The translations under genes were made by a program, and so were the position numbers. DNA of 64,000 nt from Halobaculum sp. MBLA0143 (GTDB lineage Archaea; Halobacteriota; Halobacteria; Halobacteriales; Haloferacaceae), in assembly GCF_041361465.1 (NCBI RefSeq), contig NZ_JBGKAC010000001.1:248001-312000 (forward strand). Reading direction: 5' to 3'. This document shows, piece by piece, positions 52,754-60,407 of the stretch. Below the pieces are notes generated by a model that made no database searches, was not told the origin of the DNA, and was given only the letters and a program-made list of their open reading frames with translations. Every line of letters starts with the position of its first letter. Position 1 is the stretch's first letter.

Positions 52754-53674
52754 GTGACAAAACGCCACGTCGAACTCCCGGCCGACGCCGAGTCGGGAGT
52801 GTCAGCCTTTCTCGAACGGGTCGACGAGCGTCTGGCCTCCGAGGAGGACACCTGTGCGGTCGTACGGGAGACGCTCGTCGACCTGTTCGGCGACCGCGAC
52901 GCCTACGAGCGCTGGCAGAACGGCGGCGACGTGTCGCCAGCAGAACGGGTTCGGCTCCAGGGGTACGATCCGTGTAACGCGACACTGGAGTCGGAGTACT
53001 ACGCGGAGAAAGACGAGGAGGCGTTCCAGGAGTCGAAGTACCTCCAGTGGCTCTGGCGGCAGTTCGACGACACCCCGATGGCCGACAACATCGAGTTCGC
53101 GCTCCGGTTCCGACGGATGCTCGCCGACCACCTGTTCGCGGACTGTGGCGACGACTGTCGGTTCTTCAAGGGGATCTCGTTCACCTACGGCCACAACATC
53201 GAGGTGGGGGACAACGTCGTGATCCACGACGACGTCCACTTGGACGACCGCGGGGAGTTGACCATCGGCGACCGGGTGTCGATTGCCGACTCCGCACACG
53301 TCTACTCCCACGACCACGACGTAGTCGACCAGACGGAGGTGTACAACTACCACACCGTCGTGGACGACGACGCGCGAATCGGCTTCGACGCGATGGTGCG
53401 AGCGGGCTCTCGTGTCGGCGAGAACGCGATGCTCGGCGCGAAGGCGATCCTCCAGGGGGACGTGCCCGACCACCACGTCGCCGTCGGCACCCCCGCCCGG
53501 AGCGTCCGGGTCAAGCCCGGGTGGGAGTCCGTCGCCGCCGACGTGGACGACCGGCTGCCGGACGGGCGGGAAGAACGGAGACTCGAGTACGCGCTGTCGG
53601 GTGAGTTCGACGAGTTCGACGAGTTCGGGCGGGAGCTGACCCCGCCCGACGGCGTCGAGGCCGACGACGACTGA
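52754..53674 (+). CDS. Hexapeptide-repeat acyltransferase (maltose/galactoside O-acetyltransferase-like)
   Basis: This 306-residue protein has a helical N-terminal ~130 residues, then a left-handed beta-helix of hexapeptide repeats (about 140-260: FTYGHNIEVGDNVVIHDDVHL, GDRVSIADSAHVYSHDHDVV, ENAMLGAKAILQGDVPDHHVAVGTPA). The HVYSHDHD segment supplies the catalytic-type His. Such enzymes transfer acetyl from acetyl-CoA to sugars. The acidic C-terminal tail (GEFDEFDEFGRE) contains a small repeat. GTG 52754 lies 29 nt after CATATG, a plausible TATA-like box. Confidence 0.87.
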   Translation: MTKRHVELPADAESGVSAFLERVDERLASEEDTCAVVRETLVDLFGDRDAYERWQNGGDVSPAERVRLQGYDPCNATLESEYYAEKDEEAFQESKYLQWLWRQFDDTPMADNIEFALRFRRMLADHLFADCGDDCRFFKGISFTYGHNIEVGDNVVIHDDVHLDDRGELTIGDRVSIADSAHVYSHDHDVVDQTEVYNYHTVVDDDARIGFDAMVRAGSRVGENAMLGAKAILQGDVPDHHVAVGTPARSVRVKPGWESVAADVDDRLPDGREERRLEYALSGEFDEFDEFGRELTPPDGVEADDD

Positions 53675-53788
53675 TCGAGCGAGGCTGTTCTGGCGTGTCT
53701 CACCCGTTCGTCAGCGGCCGCCTCGGCCTCGGCGGCTCCCGCGACACCGACCGCAACCGACAACACACACCCGGCCGACTGCCGGAGT

Positions 53789-54697
53789 GTGAACCTGGGC
53801 GTCGTCGGACTCGGACGGATGGGACGGATCGTCACCGAGCGGCTGCTGGCGGCGGACCACGACGTGGTCGCGTACGACGTCGACGCGGAGGCGACGGCTG
53901 CCGCCGCGGAGGCGGGCGCGCAGCCGGCCGACTCGCTCGGAGACCTGTGTGAACGGGTCGCGGCCGCCGGCGAGACGGACGCGACGGTCGTCTGGCTGAT
54001 GGTGCCGGCGGGTGACGCCGTCGACGCCACGCTCGGGGACCTGGAGCCACACCTCTCGGCCGACGACGTGGTCGTCGACGGCGGCAACTCCCACTTCGAG
54101 GACTCCGTCCGACGGGGGGAGACGACGGACGCCGCCTACCTCGACTGTGGCACCTCCGGCGGGCCGGCGGGTGCCGAGCTCGGCTTCTCGTTGATGATCG
54201 GTGGCCCGGAGGCGGCATACCAGCGGCTGACGCCCGTCTTCGACGCGGTCGCAACCGGACCGGACGGGCACGCCCGGATGGGTCCCAGTGGCGCCGGTCA
54301 CTACGTGAAGATGGTCCACAACGGCGTGGAGTACGCCCTGATGCAGGCGTACGGCGAGGGGTTCGAACTCCTCCACCGCGGGCGGTACGACCTAGACCTG
54401 GAGGCAGTCGCTCGCACCTGGAACAACGGCGCGGTGATTCGGTCGTGGCTGTTGGAGCTGTGCGAGGAGGCCTTCCGCGAGGAGGGGACGGACCTGGGCG
54501 ACGTGGCCGACCACGTCGCCGGCGGCTCGACGGGCACCTGGACGGTTCAGGAGGCGCTCGAACGGGAGGTCCCGGTGCCGTTGATCCACCAGGCGTTGGC
54601 CGAGCGGTTCGGCTCCCGCGAGGACCGGTTCGCCCGGCGACTCGCCAACCGGCTCCGGTACGGCTTCGGGCGTCACGAGGTGCGACGGCAGGAGTAG
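53789..54697 (+). CDS. gnd: 6-phosphogluconate dehydrogenase (decarboxylating, short type)
   Basis: This 302-residue enzyme has the Rossmann motif MNLGVVGLGRMGRIV, the 6PGDH signature VDGGNSHFEDS, GTSGGPAGAELG and the catalytic lysine in GHYVKMVHNGVEYALMQAYGEG. It oxidises and decarboxylates 6-phosphogluconate to ribulose 5-phosphate. This shorter form (~300 residues, versus ~470 in the classic enzyme) is common in archaea and Bacilli. Haloarchaea use an oxidative pentose-phosphate route that needs it. GTG 53789 begins the Rossmann strand. Confidence 0.92.
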   Translation: MNLGVVGLGRMGRIVTERLLAADHDVVAYDVDAEATAAAAEAGAQPADSLGDLCERVAAAGETDATVVWLMVPAGDAVDATLGDLEPHLSADDVVVDGGNSHFEDSVRRGETTDAAYLDCGTSGGPAGAELGFSLMIGGPEAAYQRLTPVFDAVATGPDGHARMGPSGAGHYVKMVHNGVEYALMQAYGEGFELLHRGRYDLDLEAVARTWNNGAVIRSWLLELCEEAFREEGTDLGDVADHVAGGSTGTWTVQEALEREVPVPLIHQALAERFGSREDRFARRLANRLRYGFGRHEVRRQE

Positions 54698-54773
54698 TCG
54701 GGAGACGGCGGCGGCGTCGCCGGGGAGCGGTCTAATCACAACCCTATTGAACCCCCGTGTCCAAGCCGCTCGC

Positions 54774-55358
54774 ATGGTAGACCCCGTGGCACTCGGGACG
54801 GGCGCGGCTCTCGTCGTCGTGTTCGTCGTGCTGCACTACGCCCGCGGGACGGGCTGGGAGCCGACCGGCGACATCTCCGACGAGGTGTTAGAACACCGGG
54901 CCTCGACGGTCGAGGAGACGGAGTTCCCGGAGCCGGGCAACCGGGCGATCGGCGGCGGCGGCGTCGCCGCCGGCGCGGTCCCGGCCGGCGAGGACGGTGA
55001 ACTCGCCGAAGGCGGCACGGCGGTCGAGGAGGAGGCCGGTCCCGGCGACATCCCCGACGACGAAGTGGAGTACTACGAGGTGGAGTTCGCCAAGGAGGGC
55101 GAGACCATCGAGGTGGCCAACGACGAACCCCTGCTGGATCAGGGTGAAGACGGCGGGATGGACCTCCCGTACGCCTGTCGACAGGGCCAGTGTGTCTCGT
55201 GTGCCGGCCAGATCACGGACGGCGGCAACTCCGAGGAGTACGTCGAACACGACGACCAACAGATGCTCGGCGACGCCGAGCTCGACGACGGCTACACCCT
55301 GACGTGTGTGGCGTACCCCCGAGACGACTTCACGATCGAGACCGGAGAGGCACCCTGA
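54774..55358 (+). CDS. Membrane-anchored 2Fe-2S ferredoxin
   Basis: This 194-residue protein has an N-terminal transmembrane helix (GTGAALVVVFVVLHYA), an acidic linker (about 35-95) and a plant-type 2Fe-2S domain. The four cluster cysteines are in CRQGQCVSCAG and LTC near residues 138-178, in the order C-x(4)-C-x(2)-C...C. The loop YVEHDDQQMLGDAEL matches halobacterial ferredoxins. The helix suggests electron transfer at the membrane, unlike the soluble ferredoxin of Halobacterium. ATG 54774 opens the helix. Confidence 0.9.
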   Translation: MVDPVALGTGAALVVVFVVLHYARGTGWEPTGDISDEVLEHRASTVEETEFPEPGNRAIGGGGVAAGAVPAGEDGELAEGGTAVEEEAGPGDIPDDEVEYYEVEFAKEGETIEVANDEPLLDQGEDGGMDLPYACRQGQCVSCAGQITDGGNSEEYVEHDDQQMLGDAELDDGYTLTCVAYPRDDFTIETGEAP

Positions 55359-55600
55359 CACGGTCGCCGTCGGCCTGTCGACCGGCCGTCCCGTCGTCGT
55401 CTCGTACCCACTACCACGACGATTCTCTCTGCGGTAAGTCACCGACCGACCGCCCGTCGACGAGACACTAGAGCCGCCTGCCGTCTGGCGAATCGGAACG
55501 GAGTCGGCCCCGACGTAGTGGTTTCTGGTAAAGAAGTTCGAAAAATAACTTTGTGGTGTCCGTTCGAACGAGAACCTGTGCGTCACACCGCACTGTAACC

Positions 55601-56410
55601 ATGTTCGAGGATACCACTGACACGACGGACGAATCACAGACGACCTCACGGCGGAACGTGCTGGCGGGACTGGGAGCCGGCGCGGTCGGGCTGGCGACGG
55701 TCCCCGCGGTCACACGGGCGTTCAACCACGGAACGGCCTACGAGTTCACGGTCACAGTCGAGAACGTCTCCCGGGGGACGACGCTCCAGACGACGGTCGA
55801 CGGCGAGTCGAGCGAACAGGGGGTACCGCTGTCACCGGGCGCGTACGCCGTTCACTCCCCGGATCGGCCGATCTTCACGACCGGCCGCCGGGAACGGGAC
55901 AACGGGCTGGAGGAAGTGGCCGAGGACGGATCACCCGGACGACTCGCGGAGTCGCTGGCCGGGCGTGACAGCGTCTTCGACGCGGGGGCGTTCGACACGC
56001 CAGTCGGCGCAGACGGGCCCGGTCCGCTCCCGCCCGGTCGGAGCTACGAGTTCACCGCGGAGGCGCTCAGCGGCTCTCCGGAGATGTCGCTCTCGCTCGT
56101 GACGATGTTCATCCCGTCGAACGACGCGTTCTACGCGTTGGGCGGCCAGGACGGCCTCTCGTTGTTCGACGGCGACACGCCGAGGACGGGCAACGTGACC
56201 AACGCCGTCGGACTGTGGGACGCCGGCACGGAGGTGAACCAGGAGCCGGGTGTCGGCGACCACCAGGCACAACGACAGCGTGCACCGGGTGTCGGCGACG
56301 TCGAACGCGAGGCCGTCGCTCCGATGGTACGAGTGAACGGCTACGACTACCCGGACGTGTCGGACGTCGTCGAGGTCTCCACGTCGGCCGAGACGGTGAG
56401 TGACCAGTAG
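55601..56410 (+). CDS. Tat-exported spondin-domain protein
   Basis: This 269-residue protein has a twin-arginine signal (TSRRNVLAGLGAGAVGLATVPAV) and a spondin N-like domain (about 48-200: YEFTVTVENVSRG, LSPGAYAVHSP, SLSLVTMFIPSNDAFYAL, LFDGD). Spondin-type domains are beta-rich and mediate extracellular contacts, sometimes with metal. The C-terminal ~60 residues are polar. ATG 55601 follows AT-rich DNA with an AAAAATAAC box ~56 nt upstream. No partner is apparent nearby. Confidence 0.78.
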   Translation: MFEDTTDTTDESQTTSRRNVLAGLGAGAVGLATVPAVTRAFNHGTAYEFTVTVENVSRGTTLQTTVDGESSEQGVPLSPGAYAVHSPDRPIFTTGRRERDNGLEEVAEDGSPGRLAESLAGRDSVFDAGAFDTPVGADGPGPLPPGRSYEFTAEALSGSPEMSLSLVTMFIPSNDAFYALGGQDGLSLFDGDTPRTGNVTNAVGLWDAGTEVNQEPGVGDHQAQRQRAPGVGDVEREAVAPMVRVNGYDYPDVSDVVEVSTSAETVSDQ

Positions 56411-56516
56411 CCGTACAGAGCCACAGTCGACGACACGGACGGCGGGTTCGCAGCGTGCACGGACAACCGACCAAGCTTTAGGCTCGCAGTCGGCCTCCAA
56501 CAAAGAGAGACGACAC

Positions 56517-56828
56517 ATGGAGAAAGCGCTCTGGTATCTCCTCACGGCGACACGCGGCGGGGAGAACCGACTGCGGATCATCCGTGCCCTCTCCGAGCAG
56601 CCGAAGAACGCGAACGAACTCGCGGACGAACTGGACGTGGGCTACAAGACGGTGCGACACCACCTCGACACGTTGGAGGAACACGGCCTCGTCGAGGCCG
56701 GCGAGCAACAGTACGCGCGACTCCACTTTCTCACCGACCAGTTCAGACGACACCGCGGCCAGTTCGAGGAGGTCGCACGACAGGTCGAACACGACGACCG
56801 GCCGGACGTTGCACGGGACGGCGGGTGA
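56517..56828 (+). CDS. Winged-helix (ArsR-like) transcription regulator
   Basis: This 103-residue protein is a single winged-helix domain: LLTATRGGENRLRIIRALSEQPKNANELADELDVGYKTVRHHLDTLEEHGLVEAGEQQYARL. The recognition helix is clear and no metal-binding cysteine is present. It is followed 6 nt later by a small membrane protein gene. Such HTH/membrane pairs recur in haloarchaea, where the membrane partner may sense the signal; the target genes are unknown. ATG 56517 starts the domain; the longer frame is unsupported. Confidence 0.85.
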   Translation: MEKALWYLLTATRGGENRLRIIRALSEQPKNANELADELDVGYKTVRHHLDTLEEHGLVEAGEQQYARLHFLTDQFRRHRGQFEEVARQVEHDDRPDVARDGG

Positions 56829-56834
56829 CCCAGA

Positions 56835-57131
56835 GTGTCGATGAGCGGGACGATCATGGTCGCGGGCGCTCTCTCGGGCGCGAACCTGCTCCTGTTGGGA
56901 GCGGTGAGCGGACTGTGGATACAGAACTACCGGAGCGTCGGCACGTCGTTCGTCCTCGGACTGCTCGCGTTCGCTGTCGCACTGTTCGCGGAGAACGCGT
57001 TGGCACTGTACTTCTTCGTCACGATGCAGAGTCTCTACGCCGGCGACCCACACGTCCAGCAGGCAGTTCTGTTGTTGCGTGCCGTCCAGTTCGTCGCGGT
57101 CGTCGTCCTGACGTACACGACGCTGCGGTGA
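56835..57131 (+). CDS. Small membrane protein paired with winged-helix regulator
   Basis: This 98-residue protein has three hydrophobic segments (about 8-25, 38-60, 78-95) and short loops. It starts GTG 56835, MSMSGTIMVAGALSGANLLLLGAVSGLW, 6 nt after the regulator stop, so the pair is an operon. A role as signal sensor or target of the regulator is inference from the pairing. Confidence 0.72.
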   Translation: MSMSGTIMVAGALSGANLLLLGAVSGLWIQNYRSVGTSFVLGLLAFAVALFAENALALYFFVTMQSLYAGDPHVQQAVLLLRAVQFVAVVVLTYTTLR

Positions 57132-57211
57132 CGGGTCGTCGCCGTGTGAGTCGGTGACGACGCACCGGTGTGTTGATACGTCCCCTCGCCACAGTGGGTG
57201 ACGGATCAGTC

Positions 57212-58446
57212 GTGACTGCGACGGAGCCGACGGACGACTCGCTCACCTCCGGAACGCTGGCCCGTCCGATGTTCGAGCTCGCGTGGCCGATCGTCGCCAC
57301 GCAGTTGCTCCAAGTGGCGTACAACCTCGCCGACACGGTGTGGCTGGGACGCTACTCCACGGACGCGGTCGCGGCGATCAGCCTGGCGTTCCCGCTGATC
57401 TTCCTGTTCATCTCCGTCGGCGGTGGGTTCAACGTCGCCGGCTCACGCTCGTCGCCCAGTACACCGGCGCGGACTCCGCGGGGTCTGCGGGGACAGTCGC
57501 CGGGCAGACCCTCGGGTTCATCACGGCCATCGCGGTCGCCGTCGGCCTGTTGGGCTACGCGCCGACGAACCCGCTCTTGGCCGTGTTGCCGTCGTCGCCG
57601 GCGACGGTCGGCCAGGTGATCCCGTTGGCGGCCGGCTACATGCGGGTGTTCTTCGCCGGACTCCCGTTCCTGTTCGGCTTCTTCGTGTTCTCCTCGCTGA
57701 TGCGGGGGTACGGCAACACCCGAGCGCCGACGATCGTCATGGCCGTCTCCGTGTTCGTCGACGTCGTGATCGACCCAATCCTGATCTTCGGGGTCGGGCC
57801 GGTGCCGGAGTTGGGCGTCATCGGTGCGGCGGTGGCGACCGTCCTCTCGCGGGGGATCGCCACCGTGATCGGGCTGTACGTGTTGCTCGGGACGGCGGCC
57901 GGTCCGGACGTGTCGCTCCCGGACTTCCGACCGCGGCTGGAGTACGTCCGGAAGACCGTCCGCGTCGGGGTGCCGTCGGCGGCCGAACAGTCCGCGAGCG
58001 CGCTGGGGTTCATCACCCTGACCGCGGTCGTGGTGACGTTCTCGCCGGAGGTAGTGGCCGCCTACGGGCTGGGCAACCGACTCGTCTCGCTGGTGTTCCT
58101 CCCGGCGCTGGGGCTCGGCCGCGTCCACATCGTCTACGGCCTCGCGGTCGTCGGCGACTTCGGCCCGGCCGGAATCTGGATCGGGATGGCCGCCGGCCAG
58201 ATTCTCGGTGCCGTCGCCGCCGGCGCGTGGTTCACCCGCGGCACCTGGAAGTCGACCGTGATCGACGAGGGGGGCGACGAGGCGGGTGACGCCGACGACG
58301 CGGTCGGCGACTCCGACGACGCGGCCGACAGTCCGCCGTCCGACGGCTCGCCGGAAGACGACGGAGAGCCCGCCGACGAAGCCGAACTCGACGAGGCGTT
58401 CGTCGACACGACATTCCTCGCGGGCGACGAGGAACGGTCGGAGTGA
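57212..58446 (+). pseudogene. Decayed MATE-family efflux transporter
   Basis: The N-terminal MATE sequence (LTSGTLARPMFELAWPIVATQLLQVAYNLADTVWLG...FNVAGS) runs to about 57442. There one base is missing (GGCTC-ACGCTC where GGCTCGACGCTC is expected) and the frame shifts to continue as TLVAQYTGADS. A second defect lies near 58115: LPALGLGR joins directly to VHIVYGLAVVGDFGPAGIWIGM, an in-frame loss of roughly 110 codons covering several helices. The last ~55 residues are an acidic tail. The intact MATE gene at 34429 is only distantly similar. Both lesions could be assembly errors, but two independent ones argue for real decay. Confidence 0.8.
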
Positions 58447-58458
58447 GCAGTCGGGGAC

Positions 58459-58956
58459 TCACCGCCGTGGGTCCGGCTCCGGCAGCTGTTCGACGACGAC
58501 CCGGTCGGGAACCACTCCGCGTGACTCCCACTTCACCAACTCGTAGCCGAACCGCCGTTGGATCTCGACGCCGCCGTACTTCGGCGCGATTCGGTACTGG
58601 AGGCGGAGCGTTCCGTCGGATTCGAGTCTCGCGTCGACGTCGTCCAACCGCTCTCGGTCCTGATCGAGCGGCGCACACGCGACCGTGAGAAACGTCTCCG
58701 GCGGGCTGGCGGAGCGGTACGGCTCCTCCTGTGTGTCGTCGAACAGTTCCCAGTGAAGTCCCTCGATTGCTTCGTCTGTCGCCGCGAGTGTCGCGTCGAT
58801 ACCGTCCGCCGACAACGACATTTGACCGCCGAAGAACGGTTCTTCTCTCCTGAAGCTGTACGCCCGAACCGGATTCGGATCGGCGAGACTCGACAGACAG
58901 CCAGCCGTAGCTCCGAGGAGCGAAACTCCCGTCGCCAATGCTGTCCGTCGTCTCAT
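58459..58956 (-). CDS. Exported lipoprotein of unknown function
   Basis: This 165-residue protein starts MRRRTALATGVSLLGATAGC, a Tat-style lipoprotein signal with lipid-accepting Cys20. The mature part is mixed alpha/beta with two further cysteines absent or rare, and ends GVVPDRVVVEQLPEPDPRR. No family is recognised. It is encoded 12 nt downstream of the exported protein gene at 58969 on the same strand, so both may form one transcript and one surface complex. Confidence 0.68.
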   Translation of the reverse strand: MRRRTALATGVSLLGATAGCLSSLADPNPVRAYSFRREEPFFGGQMSLSADGIDATLAATDEAIEGLHWELFDDTQEEPYRSASPPETFLTVACAPLDQDRERLDDVDARLESDGTLRLQYRIAPKYGGVEIQRRFGYELVKWESRGVVPDRVVVEQLPEPDPRR

Positions 58957-58968
58957 CAGTCTGGTTCG

Positions 58969-59709
58969 TCAGATGTCCGCCTGGAACGCCTCATCCTCCT
59001 TTACCCACTGTTCGCTCCCGCCACTGAACACCGGTGCCGGGTACGGACTGAAACTGATCCCGTCGAGGCTGACGGTTCCAGAGGTGTGGTACCAGTCGAA
59101 GAAGATTTTCCGTGTGTCCGGACTGCCTTGATCCTTCACCTTGACGTACTCACCGTAGAACCCGGTGATGTCCCCGTCGCTGTCCACTGGTTGATCGTAG
59201 TAGCTGTCGTAGTCGCTGTAGCCGAGACAGGAGCCTGTCGGGCCAAAGCAGTTCTTGTTGTCCTGTTTCGCAGTGTACGGCCCGGTGTAGTAGTCGCTGC
59301 GGACGAACTCGTCGTTGTTGTACCCGATGCAGACGCGATCTAACGGACGGTAGCCCGGCTCGTACGCATCTAACTGCTTGTTGACGTACGTGAAGTCGAT
59401 GGTCGGACGGAATGTCGTGTTGTAGTCCGTCGTGAACGTCATCTTGATCTTCGAGTTACCCTTCTCAAACTGAACTCCGACATCGGAAGTCGTCTCCACG
59501 TCCTTCTTCTGGAACTCGAAGCGCTTGTCTGCGAGGTGATCGCGCCACTCTTCAGTGGTCCAGTCTAGCCGCTTCCGCAGCTCGATTGTCTTCTCGTACA
59601 TCTTCTTCGGGTCGGGACGGGCGAGTCCTGGGACGGACGCACCCGCGGACAGTGCGACGATGCTTGCTCCAGTCTTCAACAGCTGCCGTCTGCCAGTGTC
59701 ACCGAACAT
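58969..59709 (-). CDS. Tat-exported protein of unknown function
   Basis: This 246-residue protein has the signal GRRQLLKTGASIVALSAGASVPGLA. The mature part is rich in Tyr, Asp and Lys (for example YNNDEFVRSDYYTGPYTAK and GYSDYDSYYDQP) with three cysteines. It is less acidic and less GC-rich than its neighbours, which suggests recent arrival. ATG 59709 lies 30 nt after AGTATATT, a good TATA box, so it is leaderless. No family is recognised. It precedes a lipoprotein gene on the same strand and lies next to a tRNA gene, a common insertion site. Confidence 0.68.
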   Translation of the reverse strand: MFGDTGRRQLLKTGASIVALSAGASVPGLARPDPKKMYEKTIELRKRLDWTTEEWRDHLADKRFEFQKKDVETTSDVGVQFEKGNSKIKMTFTTDYNTTFRPTIDFTYVNKQLDAYEPGYRPLDRVCIGYNNDEFVRSDYYTGPYTAKQDNKNCFGPTGSCLGYSDYDSYYDQPVDSDGDITGFYGEYVKVKDQGSPDTRKIFFDWYHTSGTVSLDGISFSPYPAPVFSGGSEQWVKEDEAFQADI

Positions 59710-59889
59710 CAAGTAGAAGAAACACGGCACAACTAATATACTTTTATGACCAGGGGTAGAATGTCAGATCGGCTAGGTATTTAACGAAGTGAGATTGATT
59801 AAACGCCGTCGGAGCCGGCGACGAGGAACGCTCGGAGTGAACGCCGCCCATCGAAGGGTTGAAATTGTCGACCGAGTTAGATAGAGTGA

Positions 59890-59962
59890 GGGCGGCTAGT
59901 TCAGCGGACAGAACACTTGGTTCCGGACCAAGGGGCCGGGGGTTCGAATCCCTCGCCGCCCG
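59890..59962 (+). tRNA. tRNA-Arg (CCG anticodon)
   Basis: The full cloverleaf has acceptor GGGCGGC/GCCGCCC, anticodon stem CTTGG/CCAAG with loop TTCCGGA (anticodon CCG) and T-loop TTCGAAT. The discriminator is G and CCA is not encoded. Its last 22 nt are repeated ~98 nt downstream. Confidence 0.94.
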
Positions 59963-60038
59963 TACAGCGAGACCGCGAGCAGTCGAGCGAACCGGCAGCG
60001 AGGATTCGAATCGGGGAACGACCACAGGGAGTGACCGA

Positions 60039-60060
60039 GGTTCGAATCCCTCGCCGCCCG
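60039..60060 (+). repeat. Duplicate of tRNA-Arg 3' end
   Basis: The 22 nt from 59941-59962 (T-arm and acceptor 3' strand) recur exactly here. A nearby GGATTCGAATC at 60002-60012 is a weaker echo of the T-arm. This is the pattern left when an element integrates at a tRNA 3' end, or by later deletion of its contents. Confidence 0.8.
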
Positions 60061-60080
60061 GTAAGCGACCTTTCTCACTC

Positions 60081-60111
60081 CTTGGGTGCGCGCCTGCGCC
60101 GCGCACCCAAG
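60081..60111. other. Perfect 12-bp stem hairpin
   Basis: CTTGGGTGCGCG (60081-60092) pairs perfectly with CGCGCACCCAAG (60100-60111) across a 7-nt loop. An A-run follows on the plus strand. It does not have the T-run of a plus-strand terminator and may be an RNA structure or the trace of an element end. Confidence 0.6.
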
Positions 60112-60407
60112 AAAAAGCCCGATCAAAAAGGCGCTCGCTCGGCTGCTTCGGTCCCTCGTCCGCGTCTTGGATCGTAGTGCTCCAACGACCGCGACCGCTC
60201 CGCTCCCGAGCTGCCCACACCAGCGACCGCTCTCCACTCTCCGTACGGCCCTCCGACCTCGCTCACCTCTCTCCGTCTGCCCGACACTACCCCGCCCGCA
60301 CACGGGGCGAGCGCGTCTGACGAACCCACTCGACGGCTCTACCTGCCGAACGGAAGTACGTGCGTTTATCAGTGCGGCGGCCGGAAACGAGGTATGGAGG
60401 TGAGTCA
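60112..60407. other. Intergenic region before antiporter
   Basis: No gene is visible here. The stretch to about 60330 reads like ordinary intergenic GC-rich DNA with no open frame of biased codon use. A TATA-like GTTTATC (60364-60370) and a strong ribosome site GGAGGTGA (60396-60403) at its end serve the antiporter gene, giving a short leader. Confidence 0.6.

Noticed and set aside
60081-60111. Intrinsic terminator for tRNA-Arg
   Set aside because: The hairpin is followed by A residues, not T residues, on the tRNA strand. Archaeal termination depends mainly on T-runs.
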